26,670 bases of DNA from Faucicola sp041855445 (GCA_041855445.1 JBHAEG010000013.1:1-26670); one strand, 5' to 3'; positions 14,232-22,963 are shown, numbered from the stretch's first letter. Made by a program: numbers and translations. Notes: a model not told the origin generated them from the letters alone.

Positions 14232-16412
14232 ATGACGCTACCGACAATGTTAAATTTAATGATAATTGATGATAATCAATTATATGCTGAACAATTGGTC
14301 AGTATTTTAGAAGAAAATTATTACAAAAAAGTGAATTTAGGTTTTTTAGATGCAAAAGATGAATTGATTAAATTATTAAGACAGCCTTGGGACGTGTTAG
14401 TCATGGGTAAGGCGTATGATTTGGTATTACCTCAAGTGGTTGCCATATTAAAAGAACAAAAAATTGATTTACCAGTCATTGCAATTATGTCTGATAATCG
14501 TCATCAATTTGACATGGGGCGACCATTAGATGCTAAAGAACAACAACAACTTGCCATTGTCGCTGAGGGTGACAATACGGATAATGCCTTGCCATTGTAT
14601 GCATATTGGGGAGCGGTTGATGCGTTACCCAAAAATCGATTGATTGAAATGGCATTACGAGTTAAACAACAACATCAACAATTACAAGTACGCAATCATT
14701 TATCAGCATTACGTCAAATTTTATCTGATGCAGAACAGCGAGCGAATGTTCTAATTAAAAACTCAAAAAGTGCCGTTGCCTATATTGAACAAGGATTGCA
14801 TATTTATGCTAATGACCCATATCTTGAAATGTTTGGTTATCATAGCATGGAAGAATTAATTGGTATGCCAGTTGTTGATTTGATTGCCAGTAATAATATC
14901 AAAGATTTTAAACAGTTTTTAAAAGATTATGAACGTGGCAGTCGAAATAATGTTGAGTTTAAATTTGAAAGTATCAAAAATGATGGCTCAACATTTAATG
15001 CTAAATTACAAATTGCCAGTGCGACCTATGAAGGACAGCCTTGCCAACAAATTATTATCCAACATAATCAGGATAATAATGCTGAACTTGCAAAAAAATT
15101 AGCAGAAATAGAACGTATTGACCCATTGACTCAAATTGCTAATCGGCGAGGGTTTGAAGATGCGTTATTTAATGTACGAGAAACGATTATTGAGCAACGC
15201 CAAACAGGCAGTTTATTATATATTCGTTTAGATAATATTGGTAAAATTAATTCTAGTCTAGGTATTCAAGGGGTCGATGGTACAGTGTTAGCAATGACAG
15301 AGTTTTTAAAACAAAAAATGCTGACATTGGTTGGGGCAGATTGTATCGATAAAGGTTATTTAAGTCGTTTTAGTGATGCGACATTTATGTTAATTATCCC
15401 TAACATTTCCCAAGATGAATTGAGCAAATGGGCGGAACAATTGCTAGAAGCGACCGCAGATAATATGATAGAAATAGGCGACCGTACAGTGAAAACGACC
15501 ATTAGTATTGGGGCAACTATGTTAAATAGTAGCTCGCCTGATGTGGCAAATTTAATTGACAGAGTCATGCAAGCGTCAAACGTGGTTCGTAAAAATACTA
15601 ACAATGAAGGTAATGCGTTTCATTTATACGACCCAACTAGTTTTGCAAACAGTGATGATGCTTTATTGCTAGAAGCATTACAACAAGCCTTAGAGCAAAA
15701 TAAATTTGAGCTGTTATATCAGCCAATTTATGACGTAGACCAAGATACTAGTAACTTTTTTGAAGTATTTTTACATTTACCCTTGGCTGATGGTAGCATG
15801 ATGTCACCTGATAAATTTGCTGATGTTGCCGAAAGACATCAATTACTACATAAAATTGATAGATTATTATTAATTCGTGCCTGTAAAGCTTTAAAACAAT
15901 ACCATCAAGACGACCCAAATGCTCGTTTATTGGTGCATTTAAGTCATAAATCACTCGTTGATGATAGCTTACCTGCATTTGTTCAACAATTGTTACAAGC
16001 AGTTGGTAGCCAACGCTCTGATGTATTGACTATTCAATTTAACGAAGCGATTTTACCTGATTATATCACCACTGCAGTAAAACAGGCAGAAAATTTGACA
16101 GCACTTGGTTGTCAGGTGGGGATTTATAATTTTGGTACAGTGGTTGATGCAATGGAAATGCTCACATTAATCAAGCCAAAAATGGTGCGATTAGACCGAA
16201 GCTATGTAAAAGACTTGGGCAATAGCGATAATGTGAATACGATTAAATCATTAATTTCACAAATTAATAGTCATGATTGTGAAGCATTAATGGCATTTAT
16301 CGAAGACCCAGCCTCAATGTCTGCTGCGTGGACTGTCGGGGCAAGATATTTGCAAGGCAATTATTTACAAGAGCCATCGCCAGAAATGATTATTCATACT
16401 GAGTCAGCATAA
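14232..16412 (+). CDS. fimX: FimX-like REC-PAS-GGDEF-EAL protein with degenerate catalytic motifs
   Basis: In Pseudomonas, FimX is a c-di-GMP-binding effector that controls type IV pilus assembly and twitching. This 726-residue protein has the same order: receiver-like domain (1-125, IIDDNQ at 11-16), PAS domain (about 175-285), GGDEF domain (about 295-465) and EAL domain (about 475-720). The GGDEF signature is replaced by SDATF (381-385, RFSDATFML) and EAL by EVF (511-513), so neither diguanylate cyclase nor phosphodiesterase activity is expected; FimX itself has EVL. It should bind c-di-GMP by the EAL domain rather than turn it over. The ATG has an AAGGG site upstream. The gene name is by architecture and divergence pattern, not a search. 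Confidence 0.85.
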   Translation: MTLPTMLNLMIIDDNQLYAEQLVSILEENYYKKVNLGFLDAKDELIKLLRQPWDVLVMGKAYDLVLPQVVAILKEQKIDLPVIAIMSDNRHQFDMGRPLDAKEQQQLAIVAEGDNTDNALPLYAYWGAVDALPKNRLIEMALRVKQQHQQLQVRNHLSALRQILSDAEQRANVLIKNSKSAVAYIEQGLHIYANDPYLEMFGYHSMEELIGMPVVDLIASNNIKDFKQFLKDYERGSRNNVEFKFESIKNDGSTFNAKLQIASATYEGQPCQQIIIQHNQDNNAELAKKLAEIERIDPLTQIANRRGFEDALFNVRETIIEQRQTGSLLYIRLDNIGKINSSLGIQGVDGTVLAMTEFLKQKMLTLVGADCIDKGYLSRFSDATFMLIIPNISQDELSKWAEQLLEATADNMIEIGDRTVKTTISIGATMLNSSSPDVANLIDRVMQASNVVRKNTNNEGNAFHLYDPTSFANSDDALLLEALQQALEQNKFELLYQPIYDVDQDTSNFFEVFLHLPLADGSMMSPDKFADVAERHQLLHKIDRLLLIRACKALKQYHQDDPNARLLVHLSHKSLVDDSLPAFVQQLLQAVGSQRSDVLTIQFNEAILPDYITTAVKQAENLTALGCQVGIYNFGTVVDAMEMLTLIKPKMVRLDRSYVKDLGNSDNVNTIKSLISQINSHDCEALMAFIEDPASMSAAWTVGARYLQGNYLQEPSPEMIIHTESA

Positions 16413-16470
16413 AATTTATTTAGCCATGAGTAAAGGCATGATATGATAGCGTTTTTGATTGGGTTTATTG

Positions 16471-16905
16471 ATGATGAATTTAATGATTAATAAATATATA
16501 CAGTTAGTCATTGCGTTTGTGAGTATGGCAAGTTTGACTGCTTGTCAGCAAACACCGCCTGCTGACCGTCCTGCGGTAACTGCCGAAGTGTATACAAAAG
16601 CTGATGCGTTAAAAGGTAAACAATTATACCAACAAGAATGTGAAAATTGTCATAAATTACAACTAGGTAGTAATGAAAAAGGCCCTCAATTGATGCGGAT
16701 TTATCAAGCCAAAGCTGGATTATTGACTGATTATCGTTATACCGAAGCATTATTAAATAGTCAGCTAATTTGGACAGCGGAAAATTTAGATAAGTATATT
16801 GCCGACCCAAAAAAAATGATGGCTGGAACACGAATGCGTTCTGACCCTATCACTAATCCACAAGACCGTCAGGATATTATCGCTTATTTATCGACATTGC
16901 GTTAA
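16471..16905 (+). CDS. Lipoprotein class I cytochrome c
   Basis: This is a small periplasmic monohaem cytochrome c of 144 residues, probably anchored by lipid. A hydrophobic leader ends in a lipobox-like SLTAC, predicting lipidation of that cysteine. The haem-binding motif is CENCH and the likely axial methionine is in the MAGTRM segment near the C-terminus, as in soluble cytochrome c of the c2/c550 type. It would carry electrons in respiration; the partner is unknown. ATG 16471, 16474 or 16483 could each start it, with no strong Shine-Dalgarno. It lies 58 bases after the FimX-like gene and 47 before moxR. Confidence 0.85.
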   Translation: MMNLMINKYIQLVIAFVSMASLTACQQTPPADRPAVTAEVYTKADALKGKQLYQQECENCHKLQLGSNEKGPQLMRIYQAKAGLLTDYRYTEALLNSQLIWTAENLDKYIADPKKMMAGTRMRSDPITNPQDRQDIIAYLSTLR

Positions 16906-16952
16906 AGATTAACAACTATTTAATAAATATTAAAAAATCGTTAAGGTTAATT

Positions 16953-17906
16953 ATGTTTTTAACAACCAAAAATCCCATTCAGCAACGTTTACAACACATG
17001 CTTGATGGTATTAATCAAATCGTTTTAGATAAAGCGGAAATAGTTAAATTATCAGTAGCATGTCTATTGGCAAATGGACATTTATTACTACAAGATTTAC
17101 CAGGTATGGGAAAAACTACCCTTGCTCATGCGATTGCTAATCATTTAGGGTTAAACTTTAATCGAGTTCAATTTACCAGCGATATGTTACCTGCGGATAT
17201 TTTAGGCATGTCGTTATATAAAACGGATACAGGCACTTTTGAATTTAAACAAGGTCCTGTCTTTTGTCAATTATTATTGGCTGACGAGATTAATCGTTCT
17301 AGTCCAAAAACACAATCGGCATTATTAGAGGCAATGGAAGAACGTCAGGTGTCACAAGATGGTGTGACTCGACCATTACCAACCCCGTTTTTTGTCATAG
17401 CGACTCAAAATCCAACGCAACAGTTTGGTGTCTTTCCATTACCTGAATCCCAACTTGACCGTTTTTTAATGTGTTTATCGTTAGGATATCCCTCAATTAC
17501 AGCTGAAAAAGAATTGTTATTAGGGCATGATAGGCGGTATTTATTAACTCAAATACAACCGATGTTAAGTACTGATGAATTAATTACTGCTCAACAACAG
17601 GTAAAACAAGTATTTTTTTCTGAGGTGGTGGTTAATTATTTGCAACGACTGGTGGCAAAAACTCGAGAAAGCCGAGAATATCATGGACTTTCAACAAGGG
17701 GAGTGTTGGCGTTAAAACATGCGTCACAAGCCTATGCGTATTTAGGTGGCTTTGATGAAGTGACACCTGAAGATATTCAGGCTGTATTTAATGCCGTGGT
17801 TAATCATCGATTAGGTCAAGGATTTGTACCGTTTAATCATTTGGGTGGTGACATGGAAATGACGCTTGCTCATCGTTTATTAAAACAAGTGCCTGTATTG
17901 GTGTAG
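16953..17906 (+). CDS. MoxR-family AAA+ ATPase
   Basis: MoxR ATPases act as chaperones for assembly or activation of partner proteins, typically with DUF58 proteins encoded next door. This 317-residue protein has Walker A LPGMGKTTLA (49-58), Walker B LLLADE (107-112) followed by INRSSPKTQSALLEAMEE, and a sensor region ATQNPTQQFGVFPLPESQLD. The length is normal. The DUF58 gene begins 4 bases after its stop, and the transglutaminase gene overlaps that one, so the three form an operon of the MoxR-DUF58-TgpA kind. Confidence 0.93.
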   Translation: MFLTTKNPIQQRLQHMLDGINQIVLDKAEIVKLSVACLLANGHLLLQDLPGMGKTTLAHAIANHLGLNFNRVQFTSDMLPADILGMSLYKTDTGTFEFKQGPVFCQLLLADEINRSSPKTQSALLEAMEERQVSQDGVTRPLPTPFFVIATQNPTQQFGVFPLPESQLDRFLMCLSLGYPSITAEKELLLGHDRRYLLTQIQPMLSTDELITAQQQVKQVFFSEVVVNYLQRLVAKTRESREYHGLSTRGVLALKHASQAYAYLGGFDEVTPEDIQAVFNAVVNHRLGQGFVPFNHLGGDMEMTLAHRLLKQVPVLV

Positions 17907-17910
17907 TGTG

Positions 17911-18918
17911 ATGCGAATTTTTCAGGGTTGGCAGGCACGCATTGAGCCTTTTTTTAAAAGACGTTCGCCACTTTGCCAACAAATTACGCTATCTCAACGT
18001 AATATTTATATTTTCTTTAGTAAAGAAGGGATTATGTATGCGTTGTTATTGTTAATCACGTTTATTGCTGGGGTCAATTATGCCAATAATTTGGTGCTAG
18101 GGTTGTGCTTTTTTTTAGCCAGTTTATTAGTGGTGACAATTCCTTACACATTTTCTCATTTATCTAAGTTACAAATTAAATTAGTTGATATTCATCATGC
18201 CCAAGTTGGTGATAAAGTACAGATACGTTTACAGATTAGTAGTGATAGTGCACAGCCTCACCGACAAATTCGTTTAAGTTTTATAAAAGATGTATTTAGC
18301 TATACAAATTCATTACATCAACAGTCATCGCTTGATAATCAGGCATACATTTTAATTAATCAAGTAAAAGAACCGCAAATTATTAGTTTATGGCTACCAA
18401 CACAGCAACGAGGGCGGTTTGATTTGCCTAGATTAACGGTGAGTACGGTTTATCCATTAGGTATTTTGCAGGCATGGTCATATATTTTTTTTGAAGGTCA
18501 TGCTTGGGTGTATCCTGAGCCGTTAAACTATGATATGCAAACAACACAACATATTGCTTCTCATCATCAGTCATCATTAACTTTACAGGCACAATCAGGG
18601 CAAGATGATTTTGACCAGTTAGATAACTATGTACTAGGTGAGTCATTGGCTCGTATTTCTTGGTCACATTTAGCTCGTGGACAAGGTTTATTATCAAAAC
18701 ATTTTATTGATACATTAGGTAAAGAACAATTGTTAGATTATTATCAAATGCCTGCCTTACAGCATGAAGATAAATTAAAACAATTACGTTATGCCATTGA
18801 CCAACTCAGTCAAAATCATTTGCCATTTCAATTACGTTTACCTGATGGCGATGGTGTGGTTGGACAAGGGATTGCTTTTGAACAAGAAAGTTTATTGAGG
18901 CTTGCAAAAACACGATGA
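17911..18918 (+). CDS. DUF58 domain protein
   Basis: This 335-residue protein has two hydrophobic segments near residues 45-85 and a large soluble part with the DUF58 signature around DDFDQLDNYVLGESLARISW, followed by the HLARG segment. DUF58 proteins are the usual partners of MoxR ATPases; a von Willebrand-like fold has been proposed for the family. The start is ATG 17911; a GTG immediately before (17908) is an alternative. Its stop overlaps the start of the next gene as ATGA, indicating translational coupling. Confidence 0.9.
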   Translation: MRIFQGWQARIEPFFKRRSPLCQQITLSQRNIYIFFSKEGIMYALLLLITFIAGVNYANNLVLGLCFFLASLLVVTIPYTFSHLSKLQIKLVDIHHAQVGDKVQIRLQISSDSAQPHRQIRLSFIKDVFSYTNSLHQQSSLDNQAYILINQVKEPQIISLWLPTQQRGRFDLPRLTVSTVYPLGILQAWSYIFFEGHAWVYPEPLNYDMQTTQHIASHHQSSLTLQAQSGQDDFDQLDNYVLGESLARISWSHLARGQGLLSKHFIDTLGKEQLLDYYQMPALQHEDKLKQLRYAIDQLSQNHLPFQLRLPDGDGVVGQGIAFEQESLLRLAKTR

Positions 18919-20975
18919 TAATTAACACAGCCACCACTTCTAATAGCATTTGGCACCGTTTTAGTCAGTTGTCAGCGTACCATTGGGTATTACTTTCACA
19001 GCTTTTTGTGGTGCTACCGCATAGTAAAAATTTGCCAAACTGGTTGGTTGGTTATTCGTTGCTAATTATTATTTTTTTATTTAATCTAGTCAGACAAAAA
19101 TTACCAACCATTTTTTATCGTAAACGTAGTTTACAACTTATTCAAATTTTAGGATTTTTTGCCAGCGTTGTTGGATTATATGTGACTTATCGTACGGCAT
19201 TAGGATTAGATGTTGGCATTGCATTTTTATTGTTGTGTGCTGTGAGCAAGTTATTAGAGCTACATACTCGCCGAGATGCCTATGTTGTGCTAAGTTTATC
19301 ATTATTTGTGTTGGCAGGACTGTTTTTAATTAATCAAAGTTTATTGACAACTTTACAAGTTTTGCTAGGCTTGCTGGTTGTTTTACTAGCAATGATAGCT
19401 CAAAATGATGATGGTACAGGGCGTTATCGCACATTAGGTCTGTTAGTGTTGCAAGCTTTACCGTTAATGGTGATTTTATTTTTATTTTTTCCACGTTTAC
19501 CACCATTATGGGCGATTAAAATTAGCAGTCATCAAGCAACCACAGGTATGTCAGATAGTATGTCACCAGGCGATTTTGCTAATTTGAGCCGTTCTACAGA
19601 ATTGGCGTTTCGGGCAGAGTTTCAAGGCAATATTCCAAATAGAGAAGATTTGTATTGGCGAGGTTTGGTGTTTAGTGATTTTGATGGCACAACATGGCGA
19701 CAAAATCAAAAAATATTAGATATTTGGACAGTGCAAAGTTATCCACCAAAATGGTTAATTGACACGGTAAAATCTACTCAGCAACCGACAGAAAATTATC
19801 AGATTATTTTAGAAAAAACAGGTCAGCCGTGGCTATTTGCATTGGATTATCCATATTTTGAGAGTCAGCAACGAGGTATTGGCCTAACTTCAGATTTTAC
19901 ATTGCGTTATTGGGACAATGTTAGCCAACGCTTAAACTACCAAGTACAACGTCTTAATCAGGCAAAAATTAATTTACACTTATCAGACAGTGAACGTCAG
20001 ATAAATTTACAACTGCCTGTTAATAGTAACTTTCAAAGTCGGCAATTTGCTCAAAAGCTATTTCAGCAAGTCAATCAAGACCCGATTGCTTATGTCCAAG
20101 CTATTCAACAATGGATAGTGTCACAACAGTTTCGCTACACATTATCGCCACCACTGTTAAAACAAAATCGAGTTGATGAATTTTTATTTACTACCAAAGC
20201 TGGATTTTGTGAACATTATTCATCAAGCTTTACTTTTTTAATGCGAGCAGTTGGTATTCCTGCTCGTGTTGTTGTTGGTTATCAGGGTGGACAGCTTGGA
20301 CGAGATGGCAAAAGTTGGGAAGTTCGCCAAATGGACGCTCATGCTTGGACAGAAATTTGGTTAGCAGGAAAAGGCTGGGTTCGCATTGACCCAACATCGT
20401 TTGTTTCTCCAGACCGAGTCGAACAGGGTATGGATACAGTCACTCAGACACAAGGGGCAAAGATGTTTGGTGAAGGCGTGTTGGGAGAGTTAAGTTATCA
20501 ACAGTTTCAGCTATTACAGGAAGCAAGGCGGTTATTTGACCAAGCAAGTTATTATTGGCAACGTGATGTAGTGGGATTTGACCAAGAAAAACAAAAAAAC
20601 TCTTTGTTAAATTGGTTAAATATTCAATCGATTTATCAACAAGTTGCAATTATGACAGTCAGTTTGTCATCATTATTTAGTTTATTGATGCTTTGGCTGT
20701 GGTGGAAACGGCGTAAAGTTTGGAATGCGACAGATTTATTGATAATTCAATTATCCAAACACTTATCAAAACAAAATAAAACGCTTGCCAGACAGGATAG
20801 CGAAGGCGTATTAGCATGGCTTGAGCGTATCACTCCAAATGTTCAAGAGCCAGAAGTGATTGAAAATGTTAAAAAAATTTATCGTAATCAGCGTTATAGT
20901 CGCCATGAAAATAACCAGCAAGAAAATCAACAGTATTTGAAAAATTTTATAAAACAAATAAAATTGCGTAAATAG
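18915..20975 (+). CDS. tgpA: TgpA-like membrane transglutaminase (DUF3488-transglutaminase-DUF4129)
   Basis: This 686-residue inner-membrane protein resembles P. aeruginosa TgpA. Residues 20-195 hold about six hydrophobic helices (DUF3488). A periplasmic transglutaminase-like core follows with the catalytic triad: Cys432 (KAGFCEHYSSSF), His476 (MDAHAWTE) and Asp492 (RIDPTS). A last membrane helix at about 577-598 precedes a cytosolic DUF4129-type tail. TgpA is needed for growth in P. aeruginosa and is thought to act on envelope proteins. It is the last gene of the moxR-DUF58-tgpA operon; no strong terminator separates it from the tRNA promoter, only an 8-bp hairpin (20988-21007). Confidence 0.9.
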   Translation: MIINTATTSNSIWHRFSQLSAYHWVLLSQLFVVLPHSKNLPNWLVGYSLLIIIFLFNLVRQKLPTIFYRKRSLQLIQILGFFASVVGLYVTYRTALGLDVGIAFLLLCAVSKLLELHTRRDAYVVLSLSLFVLAGLFLINQSLLTTLQVLLGLLVVLLAMIAQNDDGTGRYRTLGLLVLQALPLMVILFLFFPRLPPLWAIKISSHQATTGMSDSMSPGDFANLSRSTELAFRAEFQGNIPNREDLYWRGLVFSDFDGTTWRQNQKILDIWTVQSYPPKWLIDTVKSTQQPTENYQIILEKTGQPWLFALDYPYFESQQRGIGLTSDFTLRYWDNVSQRLNYQVQRLNQAKINLHLSDSERQINLQLPVNSNFQSRQFAQKLFQQVNQDPIAYVQAIQQWIVSQQFRYTLSPPLLKQNRVDEFLFTTKAGFCEHYSSSFTFLMRAVGIPARVVVGYQGGQLGRDGKSWEVRQMDAHAWTEIWLAGKGWVRIDPTSFVSPDRVEQGMDTVTQTQGAKMFGEGVLGELSYQQFQLLQEARRLFDQASYYWQRDVVGFDQEKQKNSLLNWLNIQSIYQQVAIMTVSLSSLFSLLMLWLWWKRRKVWNATDLLIIQLSKHLSKQNKTLARQDSEGVLAWLERITPNVQEPEVIENVKKIYRNQRYSRHENNQQENQQYLKNFIKQIKLRK

Positions 20976-20985
20976 CTAAAACCAC

Positions 20986-21013
20986 TTGCAAATTTATTAA
21001 AATTTGCTAGAAT
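20986..21013 (+). promoter_or_regulatory. Promoter of tRNA-Val
   Basis: TTGCAA (20986-20991) and TAGAAT (21008-21013) are separated by 16 bases, placing the start about 7 bases before the tRNA. An inverted repeat GCAAATTT/AAATTTGC (20988-21007) overlaps it. Confidence 0.55.
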
Positions 21014-21026
21014 ATCGCAACGATTT

Positions 21027-21103
21027 AGGCATATAGCTCAGTTGGTTAGAGCACCACCTTGACATGGTGGGGGTCGCTGGTTCGAGTCCGGTTATGCCTA
21101 CCA
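21027..21103 (+). tRNA. tRNA-Val (anticodon GAC)
   Basis: A 77-base cloverleaf: acceptor AGGCATA pairs with TATGCCT, D arm GCTC/GAGC, anticodon stem CCACC/GGTGG with loop TTGACAT giving anticodon GAC (Val, GUC/GUU codons), T arm with TTCGAGT, discriminator A at 21100 and an encoded CCA at 21101-21103. The anticodon arm is identical in outline to E. coli tRNA-Val(GAC). The 3' half is the likely integration site of the element to the right, and the gene is left intact. Confidence 0.96.
21080..21103 (+). other. Candidate attachment site (attL) in the tRNA 3' end
   Basis: The integrase gene begins 165 bases after the tRNA and is of a type that uses tRNA 3' ends. The core is therefore expected in the T-arm to CCA end. 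No second copy of this segment is seen to the right within the window, so the other junction should lie beyond 26670. The exact limits are inferred. Confidence 0.45.
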
Positions 21104-21114
21104 AACACCAATCT

Positions 21115-21152
21115 AGGGCTGTCTGTCATTGTACGATAGCCCTTTATTTTTC
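21115..21152 (+). terminator. Terminator after tRNA-Val
   Basis: AGGGCTGTC (21115-21123) pairs with GATAGCCCT (21135-21143), one G-U wobble, and is followed by a T-rich run. It lies 11 bases after the tRNA CCA end. Confidence 0.75.
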
Positions 21153-21215
21153 TAGGTTTTAAGCCTTTTTACTGTCTTTGGCAGTCTATGGTTATTCATT
21201 GAAATCTACATTTTT

Positions 21216-21255
21216 TGTTGGTATATTTGCTGGTATAAAAATTCCTATACCAACA
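21216..21255. promoter_or_regulatory. Inverted repeat in the integrase promoter region
   Basis: TGTTGGTATA (21216-21225) and TATACCAACA (21246-21255) are a perfect 10-bp inverted repeat, with an additional GGTATAAA copy between them that resembles a -10 box. It ends 13 bases before the integrase start codon, placing it as a candidate operator for autoregulation by the integrase or control by the AlpA-type protein. Confidence 0.45.
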
Positions 21256-21268
21256 CTTAGGGCAAATC

Positions 21269-22471
21269 ATGGGCAAACTAACAGATACCGCTATTAGAAA
21301 ATTAAAGCCTACTGATAAATGCACCGCTCAACGCCCCGATAAATATTCAGATGGTAACGGCTTACAGTTATGGGTAAGGCTAACAGGTGCTAAAACTTGG
21401 GTAGTGGCTTATCGCTATCATGGCAAACAAACCAATATCACACTTGGCAAATATCCTACCATCAGCCTACAACAGGCACGCCTGCAAGCCCTAGAAATTC
21501 AAGAAAAAATCAGACAAGGCATAGACCCCAAGCAAGCCAAACCAAATGCCGTGTTATTTGGCGATGTTGCCAAAGCCTACCATACAGACAGAAACCCAAA
21601 TCACCCTGCCAACAAGAACCGCCACACCGTTGTTAATGGCACATACCAAAGAGACCATAACCAATATATCAATGACATTGCCCCACGTCTTGCCCATTTG
21701 GACATTAACGCCATCACGCCTGCCATGATACTAGATATTGCCAATGTCATAGAAAGCAGGGGAGCATACGACATGGCAAAGCGAGCCATACGCCAAATAG
21801 GGGCAATCTTTCGTTATGCTAGGGATAAAGGCATATATCACAGCCTACCGCCCACAGATGGGCTAGTAAAACGCCTAACCAAGAAAAAACAAACCCATTT
21901 TGCACGCTTAGACTTTGGGCAACTGCCACGCCTTTTACATGACATAGAGCGGTCAAGGTGTAGCATACTCACTAAACTAGCTTTTAAATTTATCTGTCTT
22001 ACCTTTGTTCGCACCATTGAAATACGTTTTATGACATGGCAAGAAATAGATTGGGATAATGCCCTTTGGCGAATACCAGCAAACCGTATGAAAATGAGCA
22101 GACCGCATATTGTGCCATTATCCCCCCAAACCATACAGATATTACAGACTATCAAATCATGGGGCTTACACAGTGAATATGTATTTTATAACACCGCATC
22201 AAAAGCCCCTATCAGTGAAAACGTCCTAACCAGTGCTTTAAAACGCATGGGCTATCAAGGCTTAATGACTGGACACGGATTTAGGGGCATTGCCAGCACC
22301 AAACTACATGAACTGCAATACAACCATGAAGCCATAGAACTACAATTAGCCCACGCCAAAAGCGATAAGGTGAGTATGGCCTATAATGGGGCAGAGTATT
22401 TGCCCTATCGCATTCAAATGATGAATGATTGGGCAAACTTGATAGATGGCTTAACAGATGGGCAGGCGTGA
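21269..22471 (+). CDS. int: P4-type tyrosine recombinase (integrase)
   Basis: This site-specific recombinase integrates and excises the element. It is 400 residues, the usual size for P4-like integrases. The N-terminus is the DUF4102 arm-binding domain (LTDTAIRKLKP, then YSDGNGLQLWV), followed by a core-binding domain (about 95-195) and the catalytic domain. Catalytic residues visible are Arg248 (TFVRTIEIR), His336 and Arg339 (HGFR), His362 (LAHAKSDK) and the nucleophile Tyr372 (AYNGAEYL). It lies directly downstream of tRNA-Val in the same direction. ATG 21269 has an AGGG site. The codon use (many GCC, CCC, CTA) differs from the chromosomal genes to the left. Confidence 0.96.
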   Translation: MGKLTDTAIRKLKPTDKCTAQRPDKYSDGNGLQLWVRLTGAKTWVVAYRYHGKQTNITLGKYPTISLQQARLQALEIQEKIRQGIDPKQAKPNAVLFGDVAKAYHTDRNPNHPANKNRHTVVNGTYQRDHNQYINDIAPRLAHLDINAITPAMILDIANVIESRGAYDMAKRAIRQIGAIFRYARDKGIYHSLPPTDGLVKRLTKKKQTHFARLDFGQLPRLLHDIERSRCSILTKLAFKFICLTFVRTIEIRFMTWQEIDWDNALWRIPANRMKMSRPHIVPLSPQTIQILQTIKSWGLHSEYVFYNTASKAPISENVLTSALKRMGYQGLMTGHGFRGIASTKLHELQYNHEAIELQLAHAKSDKVSMAYNGAEYLPYRIQMMNDWANLIDGLTDGQA

Positions 22472-22509
22472 ATAGATTGTATTAGATTGTCCAAAACTAA
22501 TTAGATTGC
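22472..22509. repeat. Phased AGATTG repeats after the integrase gene
   Basis: ATAGATTGT (22472-22480), TTAGATTGT (22482-22490) and TTAGATTGC (22501-22509) begin 10 and 19 bases apart, near one and two helical turns. This is the pattern of a protein-binding array on one DNA face, for example integrase arm sites or a regulator site for the next gene. Confidence 0.45.
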
Positions 22510-22579
22510 TATAATCCAAGACTATCTAAGACAGTATCACACCCTTATGTTTATCAATGATAACAACAGGATAATAACC

Positions 22580-22837
22580 ATGATTATTGACTTACCACCC
22601 AAAACCGCCCAAATAATCCAACATGGGGCGGATATTCAAGGCGTTAGTATTGAGCAATTTATTATCAATAGTGCTTATAGCAAAGCTATTGAAATTATGC
22701 CAAGTACATGGCACATCAGCGACAATGAAGCAGAACTATTAAATCGTCTTGCAGATGACAGCACACCAGCCAATAACGCATTAAAGGATTTGTTGGCATT
22801 AACAAGCAACCAACCTAAGGAGCAAGACAATGTTTGA
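22580..22837 (+). CDS. Small ribbon-helix-helix-like protein (DUF1778/antitoxin-like)
   Basis: This is an 85-residue protein from ATG 22580 (AGG site 9 bases upstream). Its N-terminal half, IIDLPPKTAQIIQHGADIQG followed by VSIEQFIINSAYSKA, looks like the DNA-binding ribbon-helix-helix domain of DUF1778/TacA-type antitoxins or CopG-like repressors, with an acidic tail. No acetyltransferase toxin gene follows, which would be the usual partner. It may be an orphan regulator of the element. A start at 22547 (11 residues longer) is possible. The fold is inferred from pattern only. Confidence 0.6.
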   Translation: MIIDLPPKTAQIIQHGADIQGVSIEQFIINSAYSKAIEIMPSTWHISDNEAELLNRLADDSTPANNALKDLLALTSNQPKEQDNV

Positions 22838-22892
22838 GCCAACCGACAATCCCCACAGATTAGTTATGAACATTAACAGACTATTATGTTAG
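22830..22892 (+). CDS. Possible 20-residue small protein
   Basis: An AAGGAG Shine-Dalgarno (22817-22822) stands 7 bases before the ATG of a 20-codon frame (MFEPTDNPHRLVMNINRLLC), overlapping the stop of the ribbon-helix-helix-like gene by 8 bases. The site is one of the best Shine-Dalgarno matches in the element. The frame could be a real small protein, a truncated toxin, or a leader. I do not recognise it. Confidence 0.4.
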   Translation: MFEPTDNPHRLVMNINRLLC

Positions 22893-22898
22893 CTCTTT

Positions 22899-22963
22899 TA
22901 GTAGGCTAGGAGTAGCTACCGAACGGCGGTTATTTTTCATACCTTAGACCGCCACGCCTGCTA
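22899..22963 (+). ncRNA. C4-like antisense RNA
   Basis: A 65-base segment folds as a closing stem TAGTAGGC/GCCTGCTA (22899-22906 with 22956-22963, one G-U) around a hairpin GGCGGT/ACCGCC (22925-22930 with 22948-22953). The hairpin loop carries CATACCTTA (22938-22946), complementary to TAAGGTATG (22974-22982) and, over 8 bases, to a second AAGGTATG (22986-22993) that spans the ribosome-binding region of the next gene. This is the logic of phage P1/P7 C4 RNA, cut from a leader and pairing with repeated targets at the start of the downstream gene. The name rests on structure and remembered similarity; no covariance search was possible. Confidence 0.65.

Noticed and set aside
21397..22155. Several short frames on both strands within the integrase gene
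   Set aside because: All overlap conserved integrase sequence and lack features of their own.
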